From assembly GCF_016595435.1 (NCBI RefSeq), contig NZ_JAENIJ010000007.1:103682-167681 (forward strand): DNA of 64,000 nucleotides, in the 5' to 3' direction. The notes beneath the pieces were generated by a model, which did not search any database, was not told the DNA's origin, and saw only the letters and a program-made list of their open reading frames with translations. The translations under genes were made by a program, and so were the position numbers. Positions within the stretch are counted from its first letter, which is position 1. Each line of letters begins with the position of its first letter. Of this stretch, positions 55,376-64,000 are shown in pieces. The DNA is from Luteolibacter pohnpeiensis. Its GTDB lineage: Bacteria > Verrucomicrobiota > Verrucomicrobiia > Verrucomicrobiales > Akkermansiaceae.

Positions 55376-57559
55376 TTGAGCCACTCGCCCCTACCCGATC
55401 CCAAGCGCCCGGCAGCCCGGTTTTTCCCTGTTTTTGGCGGCGTTTCCGTCTTTTTCATCTACCAATTCGTGCAGGCCATTATCCGCCTCGCGGGCGGGTC
55501 CGGCTCCATGGACAACAAATTCGCTTCGCTGGCGAAAGACGAATACATGGGGTTTCTGATCGGGCAAAATCTGATGCTCATCCCTGCGTATCTGTTACTC
55601 GCAGTTGCCGGTGCGCTTTTGGTGCAGCCGCTGGCATCATTTTGGACGAAAAGATCCAAATTTCGCGCCGCCTGGGCCGTTGCACTGCGGGCACTCCTGC
55701 TGACTGGAATCATCGATGGTTATTGCACGCTCCGGCTGGTGGACACCCGGCCGTATTTCCTTCACGACAATGCTTTCAGCAACAGCTACTATGGCATGCT
55801 GGATGTGATCCCAAACGCGATCCGGCCGCAGAGCTTCTTCCAGCTCTTTCATGTCCTACCGGTGCTATTTTTGATCGGTGTGGGGATTTGGCACATCCAG
55901 CGCCACGGGAAACGGGGATGGATCACCGCTGGTGCTCTTTCCCTGATTGTGCTTGGCATTTTCGGATATCAGGAAATCGGAAATCTTCGTAAACCGACCA
56001 TTGAGTCGGCTCACGATGCTCCGAATATCATCATCATTGGCTCGGATTCGTTACGGGCGGATCAGCTTGGCGTGGGCGGGAATCATCCAACGCGCAAAGA
56101 CGGTTTGGCAGCCGCTGGTGTTTCACCGGTGATTGATCGCCTGGCAGAGAAATCGACCCGTTTTGAAAACTGCTACACTCCGATTGCTTCGACCTTGGAA
56201 TCCGGCACTTCGTTGATGACCTCGGAATACCCTCAGTCGCACGGCTTGCGGCAAATGTATCCCAATCGACAAACGGTCGAAAAAACCCAGAAGAGCACCA
56301 TCCCGCTGGCGGATGTGTTGAAGAAAAAAGGCTACTCGACGGCGGCAATCGGCGATTGGTGTGCGGGCTATTATCATGTGATGCCGCTGGGATTCGACGA
56401 CATCTCGGTTTCCAGCTTCGACAGCTTTAAAATCTACATGAGCCAGGCGGTGGTGATGGCCCACTTCGAAATTCCGCTCTATTTTGACAACCCACTGGGA
56501 TACAAAATTTTCCCGCAACTCGGAGCGTTTGCCGAATTCGTAACTCCGGAGGTTGTCACCAAGCGCGTCGAGGATCGCCTGGCAGATCCAGCGATCCACC
56601 GGAAGCCATTTTTCTGGCACGTTTTTTATTCGTGCACTCACCTTCCCTATCGATCCCAAGAGCCGTATTGCAGCATGTTCGGCGATCCGAACTACCGTGG
56701 TGCCAACCAAACGGGGGTCGATTTCGACATCAATACCTTCATCGGAGGCACGGATTTGGAATCCAAATGGAAAGCTCTGCCGCCGGAGGAAGTATCGCAA
56801 ATCCGCTCTCTTTACGACGGCTGCACCCGGCAATTTGACACCTGTGTCGGCCGCATCCTTGCCTCATTGAAAGCCAATGGACTGGCGGACAATACCATTG
56901 TCATCATCACTGCCGATCACGGCGATGATCTCTACGAACCTGGAGTTACCTTAGGGCACGGCCTCACCTTCAATGGCGGGCTGCAGGCCAATCACATCCC
57001 GATGATCGTTTATGTCCCCGGAGAACCTGCGAAAGTCATTCCTGAATCGGTGCGTTTGATCGATGTAGCCCCAACGATCGCCGATTTGGCTGGGGCCGAT
57101 AAACCAAAAATCTGGCAGGGGCAAAGCTTTGCGGGATGGCTGCACGGTCACTCACCTGAAGCCTGGCGCCCGTTTTATGGAGAAACCGGATTTCCGTTCA
57201 TTCAGTTCACCGTCCCGGGAGTTGAACGCCCGAAGCTCCCGCCGATGGATGAGCTCACCAAGATCGACCCGGACTACAATTATCAATTCGTCCTCAAAGA
57301 CCAATACCTGGACCGGCTGATCCAGGCCAAGCAGCGATGCCTGCGGACCCAGCATTGGAAAATCGTCTGCACGCCCACCTCATCTGGAAAACGGCATTTC
57401 TCGCTGTTCAACCTCACGGATGATCCATTCGGCGAACACGAACTGACTGAGCAACGCCCGGAAGTTCTCGCCCCGATGCAGCGGGCTTTGGAGCGATGGA
57501 TGGACGAGAAAAAAGAGTCATCCATTCAGGAAATTTTCCCTGCCGGAGAACCGAGCTGA
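55376..57559 (+). CDS. Membrane-anchored sulfatase-fold transferase (alkaline phosphatase superfamily)
   Basis: A 727-residue protein with five N-terminal membrane helices (about 15-200) and a periplasmic sulfatase-like domain. Metal-site sequences are IIGSDSLRADQLG near 220 and ITADHGDDLYE near 510. At the nucleophile position, where sulfatases have CxPSR, it has STLESGTS with Thr273. That is closer to phosphoethanolamine or phosphoglycerol transferases (Thr nucleophile) than to sulfatases, so transfer to LPS or a periplasmic glycan is likely. A stop at 55358-55360 limits the frame, and TTG at 55376 is the only early start. The C-terminal end has LFNLTDDPFGEHEL, as in sulfatases. Confidence 0.82.
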   Translation: MSHSPLPDPKRPAARFFPVFGGVSVFFIYQFVQAIIRLAGGSGSMDNKFASLAKDEYMGFLIGQNLMLIPAYLLLAVAGALLVQPLASFWTKRSKFRAAWAVALRALLLTGIIDGYCTLRLVDTRPYFLHDNAFSNSYYGMLDVIPNAIRPQSFFQLFHVLPVLFLIGVGIWHIQRHGKRGWITAGALSLIVLGIFGYQEIGNLRKPTIESAHDAPNIIIIGSDSLRADQLGVGGNHPTRKDGLAAAGVSPVIDRLAEKSTRFENCYTPIASTLESGTSLMTSEYPQSHGLRQMYPNRQTVEKTQKSTIPLADVLKKKGYSTAAIGDWCAGYYHVMPLGFDDISVSSFDSFKIYMSQAVVMAHFEIPLYFDNPLGYKIFPQLGAFAEFVTPEVVTKRVEDRLADPAIHRKPFFWHVFYSCTHLPYRSQEPYCSMFGDPNYRGANQTGVDFDINTFIGGTDLESKWKALPPEEVSQIRSLYDGCTRQFDTCVGRILASLKANGLADNTIVIITADHGDDLYEPGVTLGHGLTFNGGLQANHIPMIVYVPGEPAKVIPESVRLIDVAPTIADLAGADKPKIWQGQSFAGWLHGHSPEAWRPFYGETGFPFIQFTVPGVERPKLPPMDELTKIDPDYNYQFVLKDQYLDRLIQAKQRCLRTQHWKIVCTPTSSGKRHFSLFNLTDDPFGEHELTEQRPEVLAPMQRALERWMDEKKESSIQEIFPAGEPS

Positions 57560-57694
57560 CGTCTGAAGCATTTTTCAAACAAAACTCGCATTTCCCAAAA
57601 TCAGCACCATGCTGCAGGCACTGAAATTGCACCGCAGTTGCATTGCCGCTTGAGTTCCAATCCTGCCGCCGTCAGCATTTCGCCACTCACTTGC

Positions 57695-58432
57695 ATGAAA
57701 TTCCGCGCCTTTCTTCCCGTCCTTCCGATCGTTGCCGCTCTCCACGCTGCTGAGGTTCCGAAGGTGTTCAGTGGTCTTTTTGAGCAAGACGTGCCAGTGC
57801 GAGCGCAAAACGGCATGGTAGTTCCTCCGCCGGAAATCGACAAATACGTCGCAAAGGTTGAGAAAGCCGCGAGTAAAGACCCGGATTGGTTCAACGATTA
57901 CTCGGCCAAAGCCAAACCAGGTGAACCTCTCCCGTACCACGAAAAGCTGGGAATCACGCAGGAGGAATACAACGAATACCTCAAGCTTTGGGCGAAGCGC
58001 GAATTCAAGCCTGTCAGTGACGACCTGATGCTCATGCTGCGCAAAAGCAGTGGTGACACTTGGACCCTCACTGCTACCGGGGCCGCCAGTGCTATTTCGA
58101 CGCTGCGCTACGATCCCAAGAAAGACGTTTTCCTTTCTCCGAATGGCGAGATGAAACGGCTGGAAGATATCAAAGCGGATTCCGAAAGCACGCTGGGGTC
58201 CTGGACTGGCTCCGAATGGCGTTTCGAAGAGGAAACTAGCCTCGGCAAAACCAAGGAAAACATCGCGCTGGGAAAATACACGGACAAACCCTACGGCCTG
58301 ATCATCTACCGCGTTCAGGAAGTTTCCAGTGAGGGAACTCTCCTGATCGACAAGAGCTTGGTTCTTCGTTTCGCGCTCGGAAAGGCCGGGCAAATCCCAA
58401 TGGGCCCAGAGCCATCCACGAAAAAACATTGA
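57695..58432 (+). CDS. Secreted protein of unknown function
   Basis: A 245-residue protein with a signal peptide (MKFRAFLPVLPIVAALHA) from the ATG at 57695. The body is hydrophilic, with a Lys/Glu/Asp-rich first half (EIDKYVAKVEKAASKDPDWF, ITQEEYNEYLKLWAKREFKP) and a beta-rich second half (DTWTLTATGAASAISTLRYD, GSWTGSEWRFEEET). No enzyme motif is visible. It lies 4 bases before the AsmA-like gene and on the same strand, so the two are probably cotranscribed and may act together in the envelope. I do not recognise the family. Confidence 0.7.
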   Translation: MKFRAFLPVLPIVAALHAAEVPKVFSGLFEQDVPVRAQNGMVVPPPEIDKYVAKVEKAASKDPDWFNDYSAKAKPGEPLPYHEKLGITQEEYNEYLKLWAKREFKPVSDDLMLMLRKSSGDTWTLTATGAASAISTLRYDPKKDVFLSPNGEMKRLEDIKADSESTLGSWTGSEWRFEEETSLGKTKENIALGKYTDKPYGLIIYRVQEVSSEGTLLIDKSLVLRFALGKAGQIPMGPEPSTKKH

Positions 58433-58436
58433 GCCG

Positions 58437-59915
58437 ATGACCACTCAGGCAGCTCCTGATCGCGGAGCGCGCCGGATCCCCCGCCGGTGGCTGCGGATCT
58501 TGTTTTACCTCGGCATCATCGTCTTCGTGTTGATTCCGCTGCTTGCCTTTGGCGGCAGCAATCTGTTTCTCGCATCGGCTTGGGGACGCGGATTCCTCGC
58601 TGGCAAAATCGAGAAAATCACTCGCCTAGAGGCAAGCATCGGCGGCGCCTCATGGTCACCCTGGAATGGCATTTCCCTCTCAAATGTCCGCCTCATGCAA
58701 CCACCCGCGCTGCGAAAAGCCGTGCCCCAGCCGGTGGCAAAAATTGAAAAAATCCGTCTGGAGCCAGTCTGGAGCGCCTGGCTGCGCGGTCATCGCGAGA
58801 TTCGCGCGCTGCACCTGGATTCCCCCAAGATCGTCCTCCCTCTTCAGCTGATTTCCCAGCTCATCCCTCCGACACCGGAGCAGAAGCCCGCGCAGCCCAC
58901 CGCTACGCCAGAACCCTCGCCTGAGGTCGCTGCGAATCCAACCCCGGTGGCCCCCGTGCCCGAACCCGATCCACTCACGGGTCCAACCTCGCTAGAAGTG
59001 CAGCCATCGCCGCCGAAACCGCAACCGCCTCCGATTGTTGCGCCTCCGCTGCCCCCCACTCCACCGAAGCCCAAAAAGCCAGTTCCCACGAGCTGGATTC
59101 ACCTGCACGACGCCTCATTTTCCATCGTCTATGCCGGAATCAATACTCCGATTTTCGAACTGAATCACCTGACCTCCAGCCTACCTGTCGCCGGAGATGC
59201 TGCGAGTTCGACACTTCGCATCGGCTCCATGAATTGTGCCGGACGAACGGTTTTCTCCAACCTCAAAGCCCCGCTGACCTGGAAAGCCCCCTTCCTTGAT
59301 CTAAAACCGGTAGAGCTGGAAACCGATGGATTGAAAATGAGTCTCGAAGCTCGACTGGGAATGCTCGCCGGACTGCCTGCCCAGTTCGAATACAAATTCC
59401 CCGCGCAATCGGTTCCCGAAATTCTGACGACTGCCGGGAGTCAGATGAAATTGGAAAAGGCCAGCTTGCACGCACGCCTCATTGGATTGCTGCTCGCCCC
59501 CGCATCGATCCAAGGTGATCTGGTCGCAGAACTGGAAAAGGTTTCCGTGAAAGCAGGCGATTTGGAAAGAGACTTCGACACCGGACGCCTGGTCACGATC
59601 CTGCGCCAAGGCTCGATTTCCTGTGTCGACGCCCGCCTAATCGGTGACGATCTCTCGTTTCTAGGCAATGCCACGTTGAGACCCGACGGACGCTCCGCCG
59701 GCATCCTCCGCATGGTCGCCCCTCCTGAATCCATCGAGAATCTGGTCAGACGGATGCTTCCGAAATTAAATGAACCGCCGAAACTCACCGAGCTTTCCAC
59801 GCCGCAACGAGTCGCGCTGGATCTGGAAATGTATGGACGTCTCGAGAAATCCATCACACTAAGCCTCGGCCACGGAGGCCCCTCCATCGGCATATCAACT
59901 ACTGGAACTCCATGA
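58437..59915 (+). CDS. AsmA-like envelope protein with proline-rich linker
   Basis: A 492-residue protein with a basic N-terminus and one transmembrane helix at about 19-42. The next 100 residues (SAWGRGFLAGKIEKITRLEA, then GGASWSPWNGISLSNVRLM) resemble the start of AsmA/TamB-type proteins that bridge the inner and outer membranes. Residues 140-220 are an almost pure Pro/Ala/Thr/Glu linker that likely spans the periplasm. The remaining beta-rich part (LEASLGM-type repeats, VELETDGLKMSLEARLGMLA) fits the AsmA fold. It overlaps rsmD by ATGA. A role in lipid or outer-membrane transport is inferred. Confidence 0.7.
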   Translation: MTTQAAPDRGARRIPRRWLRILFYLGIIVFVLIPLLAFGGSNLFLASAWGRGFLAGKIEKITRLEASIGGASWSPWNGISLSNVRLMQPPALRKAVPQPVAKIEKIRLEPVWSAWLRGHREIRALHLDSPKIVLPLQLISQLIPPTPEQKPAQPTATPEPSPEVAANPTPVAPVPEPDPLTGPTSLEVQPSPPKPQPPPIVAPPLPPTPPKPKKPVPTSWIHLHDASFSIVYAGINTPIFELNHLTSSLPVAGDAASSTLRIGSMNCAGRTVFSNLKAPLTWKAPFLDLKPVELETDGLKMSLEARLGMLAGLPAQFEYKFPAQSVPEILTTAGSQMKLEKASLHARLIGLLLAPASIQGDLVAELEKVSVKAGDLERDFDTGRLVTILRQGSISCVDARLIGDDLSFLGNATLRPDGRSAGILRMVAPPESIENLVRRMLPKLNEPPKLTELSTPQRVALDLEMYGRLEKSITLSLGHGGPSIGISTTGTP

Positions 59916-60475
59916 GAATCATCGCCGGAAAAGCCGGGCGCACCGCCATCAAAGTCCCCGGAGCAGTTGCCCGCCCCACCACGGATTTCGTCCGTCAGGC
60001 GATCTTTTCCATCCTAGCCGATTCGATCGACGGGGCCAAAGTGCTGGATTTATTTGCCGGTTCTGGAGCCATTGGCCTTGAAGCTTTAAGCCGAGGCGCC
60101 GCGTCCTGCACGTTTGTCGACGAACACCGCCAGGCAACCGCTGTCATCAGCGAAAATCTGAAAAAGGCACGCCTCGACAACGGCAATGTGGTCCGTGCTG
60201 AAGTGACATCTTTTCTTAAGAGAGATACCGCACTTTATGATCTGATTTTCGCGGATCCCCCCTACTTCAAGCAGTACGGTGATCCGGATCATGTGCGGAC
60301 CCTGCTGGAATCCGAACACCTCCCTCAGCGCTTGAGTGACGATGGCTGGCTGATCGCAGAAATCTCGGCAAGCCAGCCAACTCCCACAAGTCCGGCGTGG
60401 ACGCTGCTCGATCGCAGAGAATATGGTGGCTGCGCAATTCTACTGTTTTCAAAATCAGCATCGCCATCGACTTAA
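59912..60475 (+). CDS. rsmD: 16S rRNA (guanine966-N2)-methyltransferase RsmD
   Basis: A 187-residue methyltransferase. Its start MRIIAGKAGRTAIKVPG is the family signature (RIIAGxxxG). The SAM-binding site VLDLFAGSGAIGLEALSRGA lies at about 44-63 and the catalytic motif DPPY near 114, as in N2-guanine enzymes of 16S rRNA. It overlaps the AsmA-like gene by ATGA and precedes waaA by 43 bases. In many genomes rsmD sits near coaD; here it does not. Confidence 0.94.
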   Translation: MRIIAGKAGRTAIKVPGAVARPTTDFVRQAIFSILADSIDGAKVLDLFAGSGAIGLEALSRGAASCTFVDEHRQATAVISENLKKARLDNGNVVRAEVTSFLKRDTALYDLIFADPPYFKQYGDPDHVRTLLESEHLPQRLSDDGWLIAEISASQPTPTSPAWTLLDRREYGGCAILLFSKSASPST

Positions 60476-60518
60476 CATCCCCAGGCTCTGATTCTTCCGC
60501 CTCATTTTTCCCCGATCC

Positions 60519-61799
60519 ATGCGTTTTCAAATCGCCCTCCTGATTTACCGGCTCGCTCTGCCGCTGCTATTCATCACTGCATTTCCGGGCTGGGTGGTTA
60601 AAATGATCCGCCGGGGAGGCATTGGCACGAGACTCGGAGAACGGGCATCGATTTATACCAGCGAGCTTGGCCATGAGCCCTGCGGCCAAATTCACATCCA
60701 CTCAATCAGCGTCGGCGAAACCATGCTCGCCTTGAAGCTGATCCGCGAATGGAGAACCACCGAGCCGGATCGGCCATTTGTCATCGCAGTCGGCACAGCG
60801 ACGGGCCACGCCGTAGCCACCAGTTCCGGCTTGAAGAATATCCGCGTCACCTACTCGCCACTCGATTTCCCCTGCATGGTCCGGCGTTACCTCAATCGCT
60901 TTGAACCAGCGAAACTGGTTTTGATCGAAGGTGAGGCATGGCCCCATTTGCTGCGACTCTGCAACCAACGTGACATCCCGGTGAGCTTGATCAATGCGCG
61001 TCTTTCGCCGCGATCCGCACGCCGTTACCGCAAATTCTCAAAATGGATTTCTCCCTTGTTCGGCATGCTCGATGCACTGGCGATCCAAGAAAGCAGTGAT
61101 CAGCCAGTCTGGGAAAGCCTGGGAGTTTCCACTGAAAAAATCCACGTCACCGGCAGCCTCAAATTCGATCCAGGCACTGGAAGTGCACCAACCCGACGCC
61201 CGGAATTTCAGCAAATGCTGAATGCATTCGGGCAAAACCGCAAAGTCATCCTGGCGGCAAGCACTCACACCGGCGAGGAGGCATGGCTTGCCTCTGCCAT
61301 GCGCGATGTCGCCGACAACTCGCTCCCGGTCATCGTGCCGCGCCATGCCGAGCGGCGGACCGAGGTCGTCCAAGCATTGCGAACGCTCGGATTTGATCCG
61401 ATATTGCGTTCGAAATTCACTCCACCTGCCGATCCTGCCACGGCTTGCCTGGTCGTCGATTCCACCGGTGAGCTGCGCGATTGGACCGCCCATGCGGACA
61501 TGGTCATCATTGGCAAAAGCTTCCTTGCTGAGGGTGGGCAAAATCCAGCGGAAGCGATTTTAGCTCATAAGCCATTGATTTTCGGCCCTCACATGGAGAA
61601 TTTTCAGCCTTTGGCAAGTCGCTTGGTGGAGACCAACGCTGCGATTTGTGTGAATTCTCAAGCTGAACTGACCGCTGCCATCCGCCGTGTTCTCGAGCCT
61701 TCTAGCGCGCAACAGCTCACGGATCACGCCTCCCAGCTCTTAAATCAGCACGAGGGAGCGACCCGTCGAATGATTTCCCTCATTTCCGATGAAACCTAA
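60519..61799 (+). CDS. waaA: 3-deoxy-D-manno-octulosonic acid (Kdo) transferase
   Basis: A 426-residue inner-membrane glycosyltransferase that adds Kdo to lipid A precursor. One N-terminal membrane segment (about 4-27, LPLLFITAFPGWVVKMI) anchors it. The Glu of LGERASIY and the SVGETMLALKLIREW block are in the N-terminal half; LIEGEAWPHLL and SLKFDPGT follow in the middle; GKSFLAEGGQNPAEAILA, the nucleotide-sugar site of the GT-B fold, is in the C-terminal half. Its presence indicates an LPS-bearing cell. The next gene begins 38 bases downstream on the same strand. Confidence 0.95.
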   Translation: MRFQIALLIYRLALPLLFITAFPGWVVKMIRRGGIGTRLGERASIYTSELGHEPCGQIHIHSISVGETMLALKLIREWRTTEPDRPFVIAVGTATGHAVATSSGLKNIRVTYSPLDFPCMVRRYLNRFEPAKLVLIEGEAWPHLLRLCNQRDIPVSLINARLSPRSARRYRKFSKWISPLFGMLDALAIQESSDQPVWESLGVSTEKIHVTGSLKFDPGTGSAPTRRPEFQQMLNAFGQNRKVILAASTHTGEEAWLASAMRDVADNSLPVIVPRHAERRTEVVQALRTLGFDPILRSKFTPPADPATACLVVDSTGELRDWTAHADMVIIGKSFLAEGGQNPAEAILAHKPLIFGPHMENFQPLASRLVETNAAICVNSQAELTAAIRRVLEPSSAQQLTDHASQLLNQHEGATRRMISLISDET

Positions 61800-61837
61800 G
61801 TTTGTCATTTTCAGATCAACCCGGTAAACTCGGGGCT

Positions 61838-63589
61838 GTGACCGATTCAGAAAATGATCCATTGCGCGGACTGCTGTCCGAATTTGCTCTCGGCCCAGCT
61901 TGGGCACGCGGTGAAACCGAGCCGCGCCCGCCCCGTCAGGATGGCCGTGACAGAGACTCGCGCCCGCCCCGCCGTGATGATCAAGGCCGTGGTCAACGCC
62001 GCCCATTTCAAGGTCGGGATGGCCGCAACTCGCGTGGTGGTTACGACCGCAGCGGCCCACCGCGTCGCGAAGAAATTCCACCTGCTGAAGGAGTCCGCGT
62101 AACGCTGCTTCCGGATGCTCAGGCGATTCATCTGATCGGTCGCGAAGTTCACCAGGTCGCTCGAGTTTACCCATTGTTCGATGTTGCCCGCATTTTGCTG
62201 GCAGAGCGCGCACGATGCCGCGCCGTGTTCGAACTGGAGCCAAGTCGGCCGCCCATGTATGCTGGCATTCTCGACGAATCCCTTTTTCTCACCAAAGAAG
62301 AAGCAGTGCGCCACCTTTGGAATTCCGATCTCCGCAAGGAGCTGTTGGAGGAAGAAATCGTTGAGGTCGATCCACCCAATGGAAATTTCCAATCCGTCGC
62401 CCGCTGTGGCATTTCCGGTGAATGGCTGGGACCACCAAATTTCCACGCCTACCAACCGAATCTCCGCCGCCTGCACCGGGAACGCTTTTCGAACATGCCA
62501 TTCGAAGTCTACGCCGCCAAGGTCCGAACCGAACGCGGTGAAGAAGCAGTCAATGCATGGCTGGAAAGCATGAAGCAAAAGACCCGCTGGCGCCTTAAAT
62601 CGGAAACGCCTGCTCCGGCACCTGCACCCGCTATCGATTCCGAAACAGCCTCAACCGAAGAAGAAACCGAAGCCGCCACTTCCGGCCCTTCCGCTGAAGA
62701 AGCCCCATCCAATCCAAATCCCTGGATGGATGATCAAGCCGAGGCAGAACGCGCGTTGACAGGAACCACCTTTGGCAAAGTCTTCAAGGAAGTTCACAAG
62801 GCCGAAGTTTCCGCCGCCCTCCCCGGGAAAAACTTATCTCCCTCCCTGCTCACCACACTCAAGATGGCAGGAAGCCACGCCCGCAAGCACCCAGCTATTC
62901 TGATTCCAGCCGTGTGCCGGGCTTTGGAGGCAGAACACCTCCCCGTGTTCAAGCGCCAAGGCAAGCTGCATACCGGTCCAGCCCGGCCCCATGCCCTCGC
63001 GCCCAACGCCGTGTTGGCTGCACGCCCAGCTGCAATGGTCGAGTGGATACGCGCCAACAAACCGGCCAAGCTCGATGGTTTCTGGAAAGCCATCCTCCCC
63101 GAAGGCATGACCGAGCCTTCCACCGAATACGCTGCTGACCTTTTCTGGCTCCTCAACCAAGGTCACATCCTGCTCTACACCGACGATACCATCGTGGTTC
63201 AAGAGCCAAGAGAACCAACCCCACCGAAAAAGCCAAAGGCGAAGAAATCGCCGAAGGCACCTGCAGATTCCGAAACTGCCGAAACCACCGAAGGTTCGAC
63301 AGCCAGTGCTCCTGAGGTCGGATCCGAACCGAGCGAAGATCCCCTTTCAGTCGCCGAAACGGGCGTCACCCTGGAAGCCGCAGAGGCTGCCGAGCTTGCC
63401 GCCGAATCCGAGCCAACCGCGGATGCGCAAACTCCCGAGCCATCGGAAGCTGTCACCGCCTCAGATGACACGCCAGAAAGCGCTCCAGTCGCTGCAGATC
63501 CTTTGGAAGTCGCTGAGATTCCAGCGACAGAACCCACACCGGATGAAGCCGCAGACCTGCCTGCCGAAGAAACAGAAAAACCTTCATAA
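61838..63589 (+). CDS. Arg/Gly-rich low-complexity protein, unknown function
   Basis: A 583-residue cytoplasmic protein from the GTG at 61838 (MTDSENDPLRGLLSEFALGP); a TTG at 61802 would add 12. Residues 27-80 are an Arg/Gly/Asp/Pro tract (RPPRQDGRDRDSRPPRRDDQ) like RNA-binding tails. The globular part at 90-265 has VHQVARVYPLFDVARILLAE and CGISGEWLGPPNFHAYQPNL. A second at about 310-450 has LLTTLKMAGSHARKHPAILI. The last 100 residues are acidic and Ala/Pro/Glu-rich. I suggest RNA or ribosome binding only because of the basic tract. I do not recognise the family. Confidence 0.7.
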   Translation: MTDSENDPLRGLLSEFALGPAWARGETEPRPPRQDGRDRDSRPPRRDDQGRGQRRPFQGRDGRNSRGGYDRSGPPRREEIPPAEGVRVTLLPDAQAIHLIGREVHQVARVYPLFDVARILLAERARCRAVFELEPSRPPMYAGILDESLFLTKEEAVRHLWNSDLRKELLEEEIVEVDPPNGNFQSVARCGISGEWLGPPNFHAYQPNLRRLHRERFSNMPFEVYAAKVRTERGEEAVNAWLESMKQKTRWRLKSETPAPAPAPAIDSETASTEEETEAATSGPSAEEAPSNPNPWMDDQAEAERALTGTTFGKVFKEVHKAEVSAALPGKNLSPSLLTTLKMAGSHARKHPAILIPAVCRALEAEHLPVFKRQGKLHTGPARPHALAPNAVLAARPAAMVEWIRANKPAKLDGFWKAILPEGMTEPSTEYAADLFWLLNQGHILLYTDDTIVVQEPREPTPPKKPKAKKSPKAPADSETAETTEGSTASAPEVGSEPSEDPLSVAETGVTLEAAEAAELAAESEPTADAQTPEPSEAVTASDDTPESAPVAADPLEVAEIPATEPTPDEAADLPAEETEKPS

Positions 63590-63597
63590 TCCCCCTT

Positions 63598-63622
63598 TGA
63601 GAATCTTTCCGAAAGATTCTCA
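63598..63622 (+). terminator. Hairpin after the low-complexity protein
   Basis: TGAGAATCTTTC at 63598-63609 pairs with GAAAGATTCTCA at 63611-63622 with almost no loop, starting 9 bases past the stop. There is no T tract, so it may be a weak terminator or a processing signal before tRNA-Ser. Confidence 0.4.
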
Positions 63623-63678
63623 TCGGAATGGTTGACGGGAACGATCCACTATGGTTCAAACCTCTCGACCTGCTTCAC

Positions 63679-63769
63679 GGAACGGTGGCTGAGTGGTCTA
63701 AAGCACTCCCTTGCTAAGGGAACGTAGCTCAAAAGGTTACCGAGGGTTCGAATCCCTCCCGTTCCGCCA
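63679..63769 (+). tRNA. tRNA-Ser (anticodon GCT)
   Basis: Acceptor arms GGAACGG and CCGTTCC pair, with discriminator G and an encoded CCA at 63767-63769. A D arm (GCTGAGTGGTCTAAAGC), an anticodon loop TTGCTAA with GCT, a long variable arm and a T arm (GAGGGTTCGAATCCCTC) follow. It reads AGC and AGU serine codons. The first anticodon-stem pair is a C-A mismatch. Confidence 0.95.
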
Positions 63770-64000
63770 CCAAAGATTCTCCCATTTCCCGAGAATCCAA
63801 TCGCTCAGCGACTCCCCTTCATCTAAAAGCCAAGGGGGGGGGATGAGAACCCCATTGCGCAGCAAGGGTTTGAAAGCATTCGGAGCATCGCGACGCTCCA
63901 AACCATGGGTCTACACCAAAGATTGGGGATGAGGCTTTTTGTTGAGGTTTTGAGGATGGGTTTTCAGCCGCATTGGGCGATCACGCGGAGCCGGTAGTTT
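63770..64000. other. Right edge of the window, no gene seen
   Basis: The 231 bases after tRNA-Ser contain a short inverted repeat (GATTCTC at 63775, GAGAATC at 63791), a run of nine G from 63832, and no convincing ORF. No integrase start or direct repeat of the tRNA 3' end is visible, so I cannot support an integrated element here. Confidence 0.5.

Noticed and set aside
55169..55384. A 71-codon minus-strand frame across the gap between the second GNAT and the membrane transferase
   Set aside because: Part reads plausibly, but one third is antisense to the GNAT end and its start lies inside the next gene.
63679..64000. tRNA-Ser as an integration site for a mobile element
   Set aside because: No integrase and no repeat of the tRNA 3' end is visible in the 231 bases that remain.
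1..64000. CRISPR arrays, insertion sequences and rRNA genes
   Set aside because: I looked for regularly spaced repeats, transposase motifs and rRNA-like sequence and found none.

Overview
The window looks like a chromosomal segment of a Verrucomicrobiota bacterium, probably from the Verrucomicrobiales. This is inference from several lines of evidence. There is a PEP-CTERM secreted protein, and there are sulfatases. There is a Kdo transferase and an O-antigen-ligase-like protein, so the cell is Gram-negative with LPS. A full alternative complex III / caa3 oxidase operon is present. A site close to the LexA box described for Verrucomicrobia (TGTTC-N4-GAACA) lies upstream of a Y-family polymerase. 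I see no insertion sequence, integrase, phage module or CRISPR array.

Layout. 0-8 kb: the C-terminal end of an unknown gene, a secreted sulfatase, pyruvate kinase followed by a solitary DNA methyltransferase, tex, and an O-antigen ligase/polymerase-like membrane protein. 8-12 kb: a large hybrid sensor kinase, hpt and a DivIC/FtsB-like division protein. 12-19 kb: one secreted 2245-residue protein that combines beta-rich scaffold regions with an STN/secretin-like module. 19-25 kb: a two-gene minus-strand operon encoding a transglutaminase/DUF2126 protein and a circularly permuted ATP-grasp/alpha-E protein, a predicted peptide-forming system with no assigned product. 25.9-27.1 kb: a gene-poor stretch with small ORFs and a possible frameshift relic. 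27-32.6 kb: a PEP-CTERM protein, an NDH-2-like flavoprotein fused to cNMP and CBS domains, a helical protein, a GAF histidine kinase and an SHD1-domain protein whose start codon sits in a perfect hairpin.

32.8-44.4 kb is the respiratory core: twelve same-strand genes (actABCDEF, a small membrane protein, sco, coxB with fused cytochrome c, coxA, coxC, coxD). Every junction overlaps, mostly by ATGA. The quinol:cytochrome c oxidoreductase and the oxidase are probably made together and may form a supercomplex; the NDH-2-like protein at 28 kb could supply quinol. 44.4-49.2 kb: an FNT channel divergent from a DAC-domain (c-di-AMP synthase-type) protein, a YdjM-like membrane protein, a metal P-type ATPase and tRNA-Leu(TAA). 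49.4-52.5 kb: a metzincin with a beta-gamma-crystallin tail, next to a separate protein that resembles a protease propeptide, and a helical-repeat protein. 52.7-55.2 kb: the Y-family polymerase with its LexA-like box, and two GNAT acetyltransferases. 55.4-63.8 kb: a membrane sulfatase-fold transferase, a secreted unknown, an AsmA-like protein, rsmD, waaA, a low-complexity unknown protein and tRNA-Ser(GCT).

Across the first 55 kb the hexamer TGTTAG/CTAACA appears about 50 times by eye, several-fold more than its TGTTAN siblings, and I found no copy in the last 9 kb. It is the strongest signal that ordinary gene annotation does not explain.
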